A program made the translations under genes and the position numbers. A DNA stretch of 64,000 nt from Glaciecola punicea ACAM 611 (GTDB lineage Bacteria > Pseudomonadota > Gammaproteobacteria > Enterobacterales > Alteromonadaceae). The stretch is taken from the NCBI RefSeq assembly GCF_000252165.1, contig NZ_BAET01000033.1, positions 174,832 through 238,831 on the forward strand, in the 5' to 3' direction. This document shows, piece after piece, positions 27,737 to 36,962 of the stretch (the stretch's first letter is position 1; every line of letters starts with the position of its first letter). Under the pieces are notes generated by a model, which saw only the letters and a list, made by a program, of their open reading frames with translations, did not search any database and was not told where the DNA came from.

Positions 27737-28669
27737 TTATTTAGGGGCATCATACGCTACCGCCGCATTAATGGCATCCTCAAACGAAACTGGCGGTTGC
27801 CAAGCTAAAGTGTTTATTGAGTGTTTTACATCAAGCTGCAGATTTCCAAACAGCCTTTGTGCAATTGTTTTTTTACCTAGAATTTCGGCGCAGGTGCGCA
27901 TTATCGACACAGGAGCGGGTAAAAGCCTTGGATTTTTGCCATAGGCGCGTGTCAGTGCCACTAGAAGCTCTTTCGTGGATACGTCAATGCCATCGCTTAT
28001 CAGGAATGTTTCATTTAGTGTGTCTGGATATTCTACACACGTAGCTATGAAGTCGTTTAAATTATCTAAAGCTATAAAACTACGCTTATTCTTTACCGAC
28101 CCAAGCGGAAGCGGCAAGTTACGCTGGGCAATATTCATTAGTGCTCGAAAGTTCGCTTTAACACCAGCGCCATAAACTAATGGAGGACGAATACAAACTA
28201 GCTCAGTATTGGAGCCTAAAAGCTCTTGCTGGATTGCGCGCTCTGCCGCTAGCTTTGACTCTCCATACAAATCTTCTGGGGCACAATCACTGAGGATGCT
28301 AAACGGCGCGTTAGGCTCGGTCCGCTCTCCCATTGCCTTTGCTGAGCTTAGAAATACAAAGCGCTTTACACCGCTATCTTTTGCTTTTCTAGCCAATTTT
28401 TTCGCCGCTTCCACGTTTACTTTCCAAAATTGAGCTTTGGCATGTTCATTAGTTACCGCATCTGAGAACGAAATTCCTGCACAGTGAATGACTGTATTAA
28501 TGCTATCTAATGTGAAATTCCATTGACTGGATAACAGATCAATATTTAAAACATCGGGCTGGGGCACATTACTACGCGAAGACCCCACAACACCGTGCCC
28601 GCGCGCGCGCAAAACTTCACACAAGCTATTTCCAATCCAGCCTGAGCTGCCTGTCACAAGCACTTTCAT
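27737..28669 (-). CDS. NAD-dependent epimerase/dehydratase, WbpV-like SDR
   Basis: Extended SDR of 310 residues: VLVTGSSGWIGNSLCEVL at the NAD site, FLSSAKAMGER, and catalytic YGESKLAAERAI. The sequence style and position next to the initiating transferase match WbpV/Gne-like UDP-sugar 4-epimerases. It could therefore make UDP-GalNAc, UDP-QuiNAc or a related primer sugar. The substrate is inferred from context. A 27-base spacer separates it from the transferase gene. Confidence 0.8.
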   Translation of the reverse strand: MKVLVTGSSGWIGNSLCEVLRARGHGVVGSSRSNVPQPDVLNIDLLSSQWNFTLDSINTVIHCAGISFSDAVTNEHAKAQFWKVNVEAAKKLARKAKDSGVKRFVFLSSAKAMGERTEPNAPFSILSDCAPEDLYGESKLAAERAIQQELLGSNTELVCIRPPLVYGAGVKANFRALMNIAQRNLPLPLGSVKNKRSFIALDNLNDFIATCVEYPDTLNETFLISDGIDVSTKELLVALTRAYGKNPRLLPAPVSIMRTCAEILGKKTIAQRLFGNLQLDVKHSINTLAWQPPVSFEDAINAAVAYDAPK

Positions 28670-28681
28670 CGTAATATATTC

Positions 28682-29137
28682 CTACCCGAAAAAATCTAGA
28701 ATTTCTTTTGTTTTAAAAAATTTATCAGGACAATATTCATTTGGCTCAAACGCTAAGGCCTCATGAATAATTCCTTCTGTTGATGATTTAGCTACACTAG
28801 ATAAGCTAAGCACATAAGCCAAGCCATTTTGTGTTAAATATTCAGCTAATTCTAACTGGTGCTTGTCGCTGCGCTCTAAGTTTGGCACAACGCATAATTT
28901 GATTTTACGCTCTAACAAGCTATATACATTTCCGGCTCCACAGTGCGTTATGACCAAATCGTAGTCGTTAACCTTGCTCTTAAAATCATCAATAAAATCG
29001 ATTGCGGGCCAGTGTTTAGGCTGCATGCCATTTTTAGGACATTGAAAAAGCAGCTCGATGTTGTCTGATGCCACATCAAAAAAGCTTATTAAACCGTCAA
29101 AGCGTGTGGTGCCTAAAGAAACAAGCACTTTAATCAT
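28682..29137 (-). CDS. Alg13/PssE-like glycosyltransferase subunit
   Basis: Protein of 151 residues with the C-terminal GT28 half: VLVSLGTTRFDGLI at the start and DLVITHCGAGNVYSLLE, the donor-binding loop. In the two-part Alg13/Alg14 and PssE/PssD enzymes this is the catalytic nucleotide-sugar subunit and needs a membrane partner. That partner is encoded directly upstream, overlapping by 4 bases. Together they would add one sugar, usually to the first lipid-linked residue. Confidence 0.87.
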   Translation of the reverse strand: MIKVLVSLGTTRFDGLISFFDVASDNIELLFQCPKNGMQPKHWPAIDFIDDFKSKVNDYDLVITHCGAGNVYSLLERKIKLCVVPNLERSDKHQLELAEYLTQNGLAYVLSLSSVAKSSTEGIIHEALAFEPNEYCPDKFFKTKEILDFFG

Positions 29138-29643
29138 AGTCTACCCGCATACTTGCCGCCAAATTTGTCATAAAATGAAGCTAAACTCTTATTCTGATAA
29201 AAGCACTTAATGCCAAGCTTCGCTATAATCCGACCTGTTCTGGTGGGCGCAGTAAACCGAGACCACGTTTCTATATACACAACAGGTACTCGCATCAGTT
29301 TACCAGCCACTGCAATGGGAATGCAGACTAGCGGGCCAAAAAGCACAAGGCCGTCAGGACGAATGACAATAAACATACATACAAACCTTATTAGCTCTAT
29401 GCAGAATAAAAAGTATGACCATATTCTCGACAGTTTATTTGTTTGCTTAGAGTATTTAGATACCGGAAGTAAGTACTTTGCAGGTATTCCTGAACTTAAT
29501 TTTTGGTGAGAGGCGTCTGTGTAAATAACAAACCGACTAGCCTGAGAATGTTCAGCCGCAGATGCTACGAAACGTTGGGCCTGCTCTAAATGCCCTCCTT
29601 CGCCAGCACAAACGTATATACGCCCTGACAACCTTGCTAACAT
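29134..29643 (-). CDS. Alg14/PssD-like membrane subunit of glycosyltransferase
   Basis: Protein of 169 residues starting IYVCAGEGGHLEQAQRFV, the GxGGH acceptor motif of Alg14/PssD, with a hydrophobic stretch (YFLFCIELIRFVCMFIVI) that anchors it in the membrane and VPVVYIETWSRF afterwards. It recruits the Alg13-like catalytic subunit encoded next. Its stop overlaps that gene's start by 4 bases, and its own start overlaps the preceding glycosyltransferase by 7. Confidence 0.87.
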   Translation of the reverse strand: MLARLSGRIYVCAGEGGHLEQAQRFVASAAEHSQASRFVIYTDASHQKLSSGIPAKYLLPVSKYSKQTNKLSRIWSYFLFCIELIRFVCMFIVIRPDGLVLFGPLVCIPIAVAGKLMRVPVVYIETWSRFTAPTRTGRIIAKLGIKCFYQNKSLASFYDKFGGKYAGRL

Positions 29644-30791
29644 CGACTTTTATCTACAAAAACGTCAATTAAGTCGCGCTCTGCTATTAACGACGAATAG
29701 CTTTGCTGTACGGTGTTTCTAGCAGCCTGTTGCAATTCCTGCTGCCGCTCGAAAGGCCAGCTACAGAAATCTTCGACTTTACCAATAAACTCTTCTTTAG
29801 AGCTTATTAAAAACCCGTTTTTACCATCCTCAATAAATTCTTCAAATGCTGGAATTTTACTCAGAAACACAACACAGCCACTCGCCATCGCCTCTAAAGG
29901 CGCTAGGCCTAAGCTCTCTTCCTTTGATTGCAAAATAAACGCATCGTTGTCAGCAAATAAGCTGGGCACCCTATCACTTGGCACTGCATCGTAACATTTT
30001 ACTTTTTCTGATGTCATCAGCGATTCTGCTATGCCACTGTTGAGCTCTTGTGTTAGCGAACCATAGCCATAGAACTTTGCACTTGAGAAATATTCTGGTT
30101 TTTGTCTGTACAATTCATCCAAATAATTCAGTGTCAATAATGGTTGTTTTAGTGGTTCAAATCTTGATAAATATACAAACTTAAGATTTTCTAATCCAAT
30201 CCCACTTTTAGTGAATGAGACACTGCCGAATTTCGTTAGATCTACCCCAGCGCTGCAAATCACGCGAATGTCGGGGCTGTGTTTATCAGGTGCAAAACCA
30301 CCAATTTGTTGTTTGCTCATTAATAGTTTTCTAACAATGTCTGCATAGCGGTGAGAAGGGCTTATAATTACGTCACTGCGATGCAAAATTTGCTTGGCAA
30401 GTAGCCTCTTCACAGCAAAGAATAGTTTGTTCTTGTTTGTCTGGAAGTGAACATCACCGCCATGTACGTGACTAACGATTATATGCGGAGACTTTCGAAG
30501 CAACTTACGCAATGCTATTACGAACAACACCGGAACGGCGGTGTGTGATACAAAATGAATATAAACATAAGACGCGGGTTGTAACAAAAGCTTACGAACG
30601 ACCCTACTATAAAAAAGAGCATACTCAAGCATTTTAGTTTTGATGTCTTTTAAAGTTACCACCTTTACTTCAAAACCGGCGTTAACTAATTGAACAGCCG
30701 AGCGCTTCACAAAACTACCTTTTGCTGGAAATCGGTCAGTGGGGTACATATTTGTCAACAAGAGGATCTGCTTATTTGTTGCTTCTAACAT
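29637..30791 (-). CDS. Family 4 (GT-B) glycosyltransferase
   Basis: Retaining glycosyltransferase of 384 residues. N-terminal ILLLTNMYPTDRFPAKGSFVK is the usual start of GT4 enzymes. The donor half has FVYLSRFEPLKQPLLTL and the EX7E motif in SKEESLGLAPLEAMASGCVVF. The overlap with the PssD-like gene places it early in repeat-unit assembly. The ~175-base gap before its start contains repeat copy B. Confidence 0.87.
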   Translation of the reverse strand: MLEATNKQILLLTNMYPTDRFPAKGSFVKRSAVQLVNAGFEVKVVTLKDIKTKMLEYALFYSRVVRKLLLQPASYVYIHFVSHTAVPVLFVIALRKLLRKSPHIIVSHVHGGDVHFQTNKNKLFFAVKRLLAKQILHRSDVIISPSHRYADIVRKLLMSKQQIGGFAPDKHSPDIRVICSAGVDLTKFGSVSFTKSGIGLENLKFVYLSRFEPLKQPLLTLNYLDELYRQKPEYFSSAKFYGYGSLTQELNSGIAESLMTSEKVKCYDAVPSDRVPSLFADNDAFILQSKEESLGLAPLEAMASGCVVFLSKIPAFEEFIEDGKNGFLISSKEEFIGKVEDFCSWPFERQQELQQAARNTVQQSYSSLIAERDLIDVFVDKSRC

Positions 30792-30803
30792 TGATGAATT
30801 TCA

Positions 30804-30990
30804 CTCTTGTTCAAGCTCTTAAATTCCAATTTTACGATATTAAAAGATTAAAATTTTACCACTTCGAAGAAGGCTTTCACAACCTTTATCAAGATTTAGA
30901 TTAAAAGTTAAAAGAATTAAAATAAGGACTCACAAATAGAGACTACACCTGATTCAGAGCTTGCCGTTAATATTTAGCAGTAATAATAGC
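30804..30990 (+). repeat. Diverged ~200-bp direct repeat, copy B
   Basis: Partner of 10578-10785 in the same orientation. Most differences are G-to-A or C-to-T type changes, so copy B is the more AT-rich. The right end runs into the last codons of the pyruvyltransferase gene (stop at 30967). The left end stops just before the next gene's start. It fills the only sizeable gap in this part of the - strand cluster. Confidence 0.65.
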
Positions 30991-32112
30991 GAAAATTTCA
31001 TCCCAAGCAGCCTTTACCCGTTGTTTATGTTTAGCCGCGTTAGATTGAATTACCTCTACCACTTGATTGTAAGTGCTGGCCTGTGTCAACAAAAGATTCG
31101 TTTTCGTTAACGCTCGCTCTGTCTCACTAGCAACATCAAACAACCATTCACCCATTTCGTAGTCATTAAGTAATTCTTTATATTTATGGCTCCAACCTGT
31201 CGCCACAACGGGAACTCCTTGAGAAAGTGCACTAACCAAGCCATGAAAACGTGCGCTGACAACCACGTTTGATTGCCCAATGATCCATTTTATCTTAAGC
31301 GCGTGTTGGGGATCCAACACTGGAATTCGCCGGCTCAAACGCTGTTGAATTGTTTCGGCTAAACGTCTGTCAGCGTCTGCTTCATGAATCAAAATAAAGG
31401 GTGAACTGTCTATTACGTTTTCAATTAGCGCTATTACAAACTCAATGTATGCTTCGCCGTCGGTGCGCATTTCAAGCATTTTGGAATTGGGAATAAAGCA
31501 AATTTTATGCATATTGGGATCAAAATTATCATCGGCTAATCCAGAAATTATATTCGTGAAATCACCGCACTGGGCTAATGTACCCTGCTTTGTACTAGCC
31601 TTAAGTAGCGTGCTAGCATAAGCAAATGAGTTGTCATCACGAGCAAATACCTTATCAGCGGTATTTAGAATATGGCCAAAGTATTTTTTTTGCGCAGTTG
31701 ATTCAAATGGACCAAGTGCTTGTGGCATAACAATGACTTTGGTACCTCTATTCTTCATACCAGAAATAGTACTTGCTAAGCGATACTTGGCAACTAGCGG
31801 TGACCATTGCTCACCATAGGAGAAGCCTGAGGCATCAAGCACTACGTCTATTTCGTTTTCGTTGATAAACCCTAACATTTTGCGCATAAATGAAGGTAAT
31901 AAAGAAAATGGAAACAAGCAATTTATTTTGCGTTTTATATATCGCGTCTTTTGCCATAGTCCAAAATTGCAGCGACGCTGATAATCGCCAATAGGTTCAA
32001 CAACAAAGCGAGCATCTACTTGTCGTTTAGCAAATTCTTCCTGAATTGCATGCAGCATCAATTCAGCACCTTTGTTTTGGAAAGAAATACCCTTTACTTC
32101 TACGTTTAACAT
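30967..32112 (-). CDS. Polysaccharide pyruvyl transferase family protein
   Basis: Protein of 381 residues of the WcaK/CsaB pyruvyl transferase family. It begins VEVKGISFQNKGAELMLHAI, has DASGFSYGEQW and VMPQALGPFE, and ends with the conserved ARFHGLVSALSQGVPVVA block. It would add a pyruvate ketal from phosphoenolpyruvate to a sugar, giving the polymer acidic groups. It lies between the nitroreductase-like gene and repeat copy B. Confidence 0.87.
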   Translation of the reverse strand: MLNVEVKGISFQNKGAELMLHAIQEEFAKRQVDARFVVEPIGDYQRRCNFGLWQKTRYIKRKINCLFPFSLLPSFMRKMLGFINENEIDVVLDASGFSYGEQWSPLVAKYRLASTISGMKNRGTKVIVMPQALGPFESTAQKKYFGHILNTADKVFARDDNSFAYASTLLKASTKQGTLAQCGDFTNIISGLADDNFDPNMHKICFIPNSKMLEMRTDGEAYIEFVIALIENVIDSSPFILIHEADADRRLAETIQQRLSRRIPVLDPQHALKIKWIIGQSNVVVSARFHGLVSALSQGVPVVATGWSHKYKELLNDYEMGEWLFDVASETERALTKTNLLLTQASTYNQVVEVIQSNAAKHKQRVKAAWDEIFAIITAKY

Positions 32113-32144
32113 AAATTAGGCTTTAACTCTTCTTCAGATTTTTG

Positions 32145-33221
32145 TTATACATTACGAATTAGCAATGTATTGTTCTTCTTTTGCGAAAAAGGAACACCTC
32201 CATCTGGATCGGCATAACCAACGGCAATAAGCATGACAGGTCTTTGGTCAACACTGAGTGAAAGTTCTTTTGCAAGCTGACGCTCGCGCGCCTCGATATC
32301 TGGCCAGTTGATTGGACAAGTTGCTAATCCTAATGTCTCAATAGCCAGCATAAACTGCATTGCAGCAAGCGAACCGTCAATGTAGATACAGTGGCGATCT
32401 CGCTCGGCCGGATAGGCGTCTAAATTGCCAACCACCACAACAATACATGGCAAATTATCAGCAAAGCCAGTGGTTCCCATCGCGCACTTAGCGATTATAG
32501 GAGCTCTTTGCATATCATTAACAACATAAAACTCATATGGCTGACGGTTGCAGGCCGAAGGCGCTAAGCTTGCTAAATTAACCGCTTCAATAATTTTTTT
32601 TTGTGGAACCGGCTTGGGTAAATACCACCTTACCGAGCGACGACGCAAAAATAAAGCTTCTAGTTGTTCGGTAGCTATATCAAGCTCTGGATAACTAGAA
32701 CGATCCCGCGGAATCGATTGCTGTGATACAGCACTGGCTTTTAAATCTTCGCTTTCGATGGCGGCCTCAAACAGCGCCTTTGCCTTTGCGATCACTTTGG
32801 TGTGGATCACAACGGAAAAATATTCCTTTAATACATCTGTGGCCCATTTTTTTTCTTCGATGCAAAGACCGGGAGTCATAATAGCTTTGTGATAACAAAT
32901 TACAGTTTCAAGAATATAAGCTTCTGCAAATACAGGGTGTCTTGGCTGCATAATTAAGCCTTTCTCAAGTCGGTGTGTATTACGTCGCAGTAAGGCTGAG
33001 CTTTGCCCTATATCATTCAAGGAGCGATAATACTTCAGGCGCCCCTGCAAAGCCGCTTGATGCTCCCTACGAAACTGGGAGCTAAAAAGAAAATAGTAAA
33101 CACTAGAAAAAAAACGACTGCTTGCAAACAAAGTGATAAATTTCCGATTACTCGATTCTCGAATTACCTTGTAAAACTGTATAAATTGGTTTGGTATGAG
33201 CTTACGAATTTGTCGTTTCAT
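32145..33221 (-). CDS. Nitroreductase family protein with long N-terminal domain
   Basis: Protein of 358 residues. The C-terminal half is a nitroreductase-fold flavoprotein: FLRRRSVRWYLPKPV and SLAPSACNRQPYEFYVV bind FMN, and LGLATCPINWPDIEARE is the later family block. The N-terminal 150 residues are helical and have a TGLE-like HRLEKGLIMQPRHPVF segment. Such long versions recur in polysaccharide loci beside pyruvyl transferases, so a sugar-related redox role is likely but undefined. It starts 3 bases after the wzz stop. Confidence 0.8.
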   Translation of the reverse strand: MKRQIRKLIPNQFIQFYKVIRESSNRKFITLFASSRFFSSVYYFLFSSQFRREHQAALQGRLKYYRSLNDIGQSSALLRRNTHRLEKGLIMQPRHPVFAEAYILETVICYHKAIMTPGLCIEEKKWATDVLKEYFSVVIHTKVIAKAKALFEAAIESEDLKASAVSQQSIPRDRSSYPELDIATEQLEALFLRRRSVRWYLPKPVPQKKIIEAVNLASLAPSACNRQPYEFYVVNDMQRAPIIAKCAMGTTGFADNLPCIVVVVGNLDAYPAERDRHCIYIDGSLAAMQFMLAIETLGLATCPINWPDIEARERQLAKELSLSVDQRPVMLIAVGYADPDGGVPFSQKKNNTLLIRNV

Positions 33222-33224
33222 AAT

Positions 33225-34151
33225 TTAAGTCGTTTTGTTGTTCCACAGAAAATATTTGATTAAGGCGGCTAATACACCAATAAAAATGCCTAAAAAGCCG
33301 AATAAAATAATAATTACGGGGCGATGTGGTGATGCTTTTGTTTCAGGGGCTAAAGCAGGATCTAGCGTTGTAAAGATATATTCAGCTCTGGCATTGGCCA
33401 ACATCATTGTTTGCATTTGCTTTTCAATTAGTTGTGAAAATACTTGCTGCATACTTATCAAAGAGATTGTAAGCATTTGTTCTTCCAAGTATCGGATACT
33501 TTGTTCAGATTCCTTTAGGTCTCGTTCACGCATAATTTCATTCAGATCTTGAAGTATTGCACTTACCCACTGCTGCGCCAGGTCGGGAGAATAAAATTCG
33601 ACGCTTAATCTAATAATTCCGGTTCGTTGGTCTTGCTCAACATATAAAATACGATCTCGAATAAGGCTTGTCATTTCCCAAGCTGTTGGTTGTGAAGACC
33701 GATTATTTTTTGGCTCTCTGAGCCATTCATTGGTAGATTTTAAGTATATGTCTTGGTCAATAATTAACTCGTTTGTTTCTGGATCCCAACCTTTAGCCGC
33801 CATTAAAGACACTGCTGCATCGTGGCGCTTTATAAAGTCATATAGAAACTGGCGAGACTGCAAAATTTCTAGGGCTTGAGCTGCTTTATCAACTTGCCCT
33901 TGGCCAACGTTAACCCCAGCCAAAGTAGCTAGCCCGCCTAGTTGCCCAGACAGTTGCCCTCCTCCCTGCGCTTCTTCGGTAGGCGCTGCTACAATTTCGG
34001 CGCGATAAATATCAGGAAGCGACATAGCATAAAAGGCACCAATTGCAACAGCACACACAACACTGACCACTATCCATAACTTTCCTTGCCAGCACGCCTG
34101 GAAGAATGGTGTTACATCAAAGCGCTGCGCTTCACTCTTAGCCTCTGGCAT
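33225..34151 (-). CDS. Wzz-like chain-length determinant (second copy), first gene of the - strand cluster
   Basis: Wzz protein of 308 residues: N-terminal helix LWIVVSVVCAVAIGAFYAM, AEIVAAPTEE after it, a long periplasmic helical section rich in Gln/Glu, and the C-terminal PHRPVIIILFGFLGIFIGVLAALIKYF helix. It resembles the copy at 11702-12658 in layout, including RERDLKE versus KDRELNA in the helical part, so the two are paralogues. As the first gene, it marks the main promoter of the cluster, which should lie in the gap to its right. Confidence 0.87.
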   Translation of the reverse strand: MPEAKSEAQRFDVTPFFQACWQGKLWIVVSVVCAVAIGAFYAMSLPDIYRAEIVAAPTEEAQGGGQLSGQLGGLATLAGVNVGQGQVDKAAQALEILQSRQFLYDFIKRHDAAVSLMAAKGWDPETNELIIDQDIYLKSTNEWLREPKNNRSSQPTAWEMTSLIRDRILYVEQDQRTGIIRLSVEFYSPDLAQQWVSAILQDLNEIMRERDLKESEQSIRYLEEQMLTISLISMQQVFSQLIEKQMQTMMLANARAEYIFTTLDPALAPETKASPHRPVIIILFGFLGIFIGVLAALIKYFLWNNKTT

Positions 34152-34852
34152 TGCAGGTTCCCTTTAGAAACTGTGTTAACAAAAATTGCGATGCATACTA
34201 CCATAAGTCAATCAATTCAGGAATATTTAGTATCAGTATTATAAACGCCGAAGAAGCAAGAACACCTGTTTTTACCTCCCCTATTTGCTATAAGTCTAAT
34301 TCATCAACCCAACTGTTTGGCATTGCGTAATTCGCTAGTTGACTGGCACTATTATGCCACGCGTTCAGCTTGCTGAACATAAAAGGGGGCTAGTACCTAA
34401 GTTGCTTTAATCGGCGATGTAACTTTGTTGCCTTTTTCCACTGATTTAGGTGCAGTCCTTGTAGGCGAGGCCTTTCCCAAGTCGCTAATCATTTCAATAT
34501 ACGGCTTATATTCGCTATTTTGAAGTAGTTAACAAAACCTCTAAGCACTGAATTGAGTCCTTAAAGTGTCGTCGCTACATTAACTTCGAAGTGACGTTTG
34601 CTGATTTTTGCTGATGACTTGATGACTTGATGACAGATTCTACTCACACGATACCCACAACTGGATGGATGGAAGTGGGAGTCAAAAATGGGTGGCATGA
34701 TATTGAGTTGTGTACCGCTAACTTCCAATGACTTCCTTCACACCCCATCATTAGCCAGTAAGGCCCTTGTCATTCGGATTATTTTTCCCGTAGTTAGGGT
34801 AACTCAGGTTTCTTTTTTGTGGACAGGCTTGCTTGCTTCGCTGGACAGACAT
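34152..34852. other. 700-base gap between wzz and the S-layer-like gene
   Basis: No convincing intact gene. It should carry the promoter for the - strand polysaccharide operon near 34160-34300. A palindrome GTTCAGCTTGCTGAAC lies near 34368. A short + strand frame (MEVGVKNGWHDIELC) near 34670-34730 looks protein-like but stops after about 20 codons. It may be debris from a lost gene. Confidence 0.4.
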
Positions 34853-34878
34853 AAAAAAAGCGGTCATACGACCGCTTT
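34853..34878 (-). terminator. Intrinsic terminator of the S-layer-like gene
   Basis: Read on the - strand this is a perfect 9-bp stem AAAGCGGTC/GACCGCTTT with a four-base loop, followed by a T run. It lies just past the stop of the S-layer-like gene at 34901. Confidence 0.9.
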
Positions 34879-34900
34879 CGAACGAATCAATAATTAAACA

Positions 34901-36388
34901 TTAATCTTGTACTACAACGTTCATTAACTGACGACCTGTGCCTACAACTTGTGTAAAGCCAGAAAAGTCTATTGCTTCTGCGGGTGCATTTACAATAACG
35001 CCGACTGACAATTTAGTACCAGCAGGCACGTTTAACGATTCAATGATATCGTCTCCAGAAATCTTCATGTTGCTGGTTGGGGCTAGCTCATTTGCAAGCG
35101 TCACTGGGCCATATGTATTGCCAGCTTCGTCAAATGCTTCAAGAACTACTGCGCCTGAGCGAGTGCCAGAGTTGCTCAGGGTTAGCGTGTTTTGCAGGCC
35201 AGCATAGCCAACGGCTACGTAGTTATATAACGCTTGAGCACCGTTTAACGTCCATTCACCTGCTGCTGCATTAGTTTGCAGTGTGACAGTTGCTGGAGCA
35301 GCAGCAGCAGTAGTATAACGGAGCGTTGTATTAACAGTATATGTAGAAGTTGGTAAAACAGCTCTACCGACACCGGCACCCAAATTAGTGAAGGTCATAG
35401 TAGGAACGCCAACGACTCCGCCGGCTTCATCACTTATTACAACGGTAATTAAGTCACCCGTAGCATTTATAGTACGTACCATTGTATCGTTTGCACTAAC
35501 ATTTACGTTGAATGCAGCCGCTAATTCAGCTGCGCTTACGCCAGGAGTAGTATCAGTGTCCATCCATGAGAAATTACCAGCAATTGTAATCGTTGAGCCT
35601 GTATAAGCAGCGTTAAGAGGACCACCAGCAAGATCTACATTGGTTACTGGAGTAACTACTAGTATATCGGTATTTCTCAAAACATTAGTATTTCCTACAA
35701 ACTGTTGACGAGCGAATTCTACATCAACCACTGCATCTAGCAGGCCTGTAGTTGTCGCGGTGAATTGGTTGGCAACAGTATGAGATACATCTGTTAGCGT
35801 GCCAGTATTGTCAATAGCTGTTCCTGTGTTAGTTTGCGCAGAATATGCAACTGAAATGTTACCAACCGCGTCAATAGTAGAGGCCGTTGTTAGCTCTAGG
35901 CCACCTAGCGTAAGCCTAGTGCCTGTTGTATTATTCGTCACGGCTGTGACCCGAAAGGTCACACTTGTAGCTGTTCTGCTTAAAACTCCAGCTGTAAGAT
36001 CGCCACCTAAAGTCTGAGTAATTCCAGTAACGACGTCTCCAAGTTCTATAATACGACTAGGAAACCCAGCAGCAGCGGCGTCAACGTCAGCTTGAGTGGC
36101 ACCGCCGGCGCCGGCAGTAGGAGTATCGGCGACGGCTGTTCGCGTTATGTTACTGTGGGTTAGTGTAGGCGTCGCAGTATTTAACGAGGCTCCTGTAACT
36201 GTAAATGTTAGTAAGTCTCCAACTGCATATCCCGCTTGAAGTGTTACTACAACGTTTGGCGAACCAATAGTAGCTGCACCGGCAGCGCCCTCAATGGATA
36301 TTGGAGAAGGTGTGATTACTACAACAGCGGCCAATGAGCCAAAAGAAGCTAGGGTTATGGCAGTAGCTATAAGTGTTTTTTTCAACAT
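34901..36388 (-). CDS. Secreted S-layer-like protein (SLR4-type candidate)
   Basis: Exported protein of about 495 residues. The start at 36388 is set by AAGGAA upstream and gives a clean signal peptide (LKKTLIATAITLASFGSLAA). The mature chain is very rich in Thr, Ala, Val and Gly, poor in Lys, without Cys, and looks like all-beta repeats. Composition, length and lineage resemble SLR4, the S-layer protein described in Pseudoalteromonas; that match is from memory and needs a search. A near-consensus promoter, a ~100-base leader and a strong terminator point to high expression as a single gene. The adjacent type II secretion operon is the likely exporter. An adhesin or other surface protein is the alternative. 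Confidence 0.7.
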   Translation of the reverse strand: MLKKTLIATAITLASFGSLAAVVVITPSPISIEGAAGAATIGSPNVVVTLQAGYAVGDLLTFTVTGASLNTATPTLTHSNITRTAVADTPTAGAGGATQADVDAAAAGFPSRIIELGDVVTGITQTLGGDLTAGVLSRTATSVTFRVTAVTNNTTGTRLTLGGLELTTASTIDAVGNISVAYSAQTNTGTAIDNTGTLTDVSHTVANQFTATTTGLLDAVVDVEFARQQFVGNTNVLRNTDILVVTPVTNVDLAGGPLNAAYTGSTITIAGNFSWMDTDTTPGVSAAELAAAFNVNVSANDTMVRTINATGDLITVVISDEAGGVVGVPTMTFTNLGAGVGRAVLPTSTYTVNTTLRYTTAAAAPATVTLQTNAAAGEWTLNGAQALYNYVAVGYAGLQNTLTLSNSGTRSGAVVLEAFDEAGNTYGPVTLANELAPTSNMKISGDDIIESLNVPAGTKLSVGVIVNAPAEAIDFSGFTQVVGTGRQLMNVVVQD

Positions 36389-36495
36389 TTTTTTATTTCC
36401 TTTAAGTTTCATGAAACTAGAATAATGATACATTCATTACTCTTAGTAAGTTTTATTATGCACCTAAGCCGTCACTTAAGCGACTTCGTGTGAAG

Positions 36496-36523
36496 TTTAA
36501 ATATTCTTAGCGGTTATTGTCAA
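36496..36523 (-). promoter_or_regulatory. Promoter of the S-layer-like gene
   Basis: On the - strand TTGACA (36518-36523) is followed after 16 bases by TTTAAA (36496-36501). Transcription would start near 36489, leaving a leader of about 100 bases. The leader contains small hairpins (CTTCACACGAAG; GTCGCTTAAGTGAC) that could stabilise the mRNA. Confidence 0.6.
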
Positions 36524-36774
36524 GTGTTTTTTTAACTCAATATTAAGGTGCAAATCTAAATTGTATTTGCATTTAATTAATGAGCCATGCGACAATAACG
36601 TACAGTTGACTGTTTATCAAGTTAATGTTTGATGCCAGCGGTAAATAAGTAGGTATCTTTAACTCCTTGTGTATTTCACAAACATCACGCTCATTTACTA
36701 TATACATCCATACATATGTAAGCTTAAAACTGCTGTAACACTGCCTGCATTTATGTTGCTGATGTTTAAGGCAT

Positions 36775-36870
36775 TTACTGTGCAATTTTTAGCTTGCTTA
36801 AGCCTTCAGCAGTGCACGCGCGCATTTCGGTCCATAAGTTCACACTATCAAAATTCTGGCGCTCTAATAG
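36775..36870 (-). pseudogene. Decayed copy of the secretin (gspD) 3' end
   Basis: On the - strand this reads WTEMRACTAEGLSKLKIAQ and then a stop. The functional secretin ends WTEIRARISEGLINLKIAE and then a stop. The DNA matches over about 55 bases including the stop codon; further upstream similarity fades and a stop appears. It is thus a leftover gene tail lying between the secretin and the S-layer-like gene. The flanking gap (36524-36774) shows no gene. Confidence 0.7.
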
Positions 36871-36962
36871 AACTTATGCTAACAGCACCTTCTTGTGATA
36901 CAACGCCGGTGGGTAAATCTTGTCGTTACACGCCCTTTTCTGTTACCCGTTTTTATCGACCA

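Noticed and set aside
34660-34730. Small gene upstream of the S-layer terminator (GVKNGWHDIELC frame)
   Set aside because: Only about 20 codons, no ribosome site, no continuation; kept as possible debris only.
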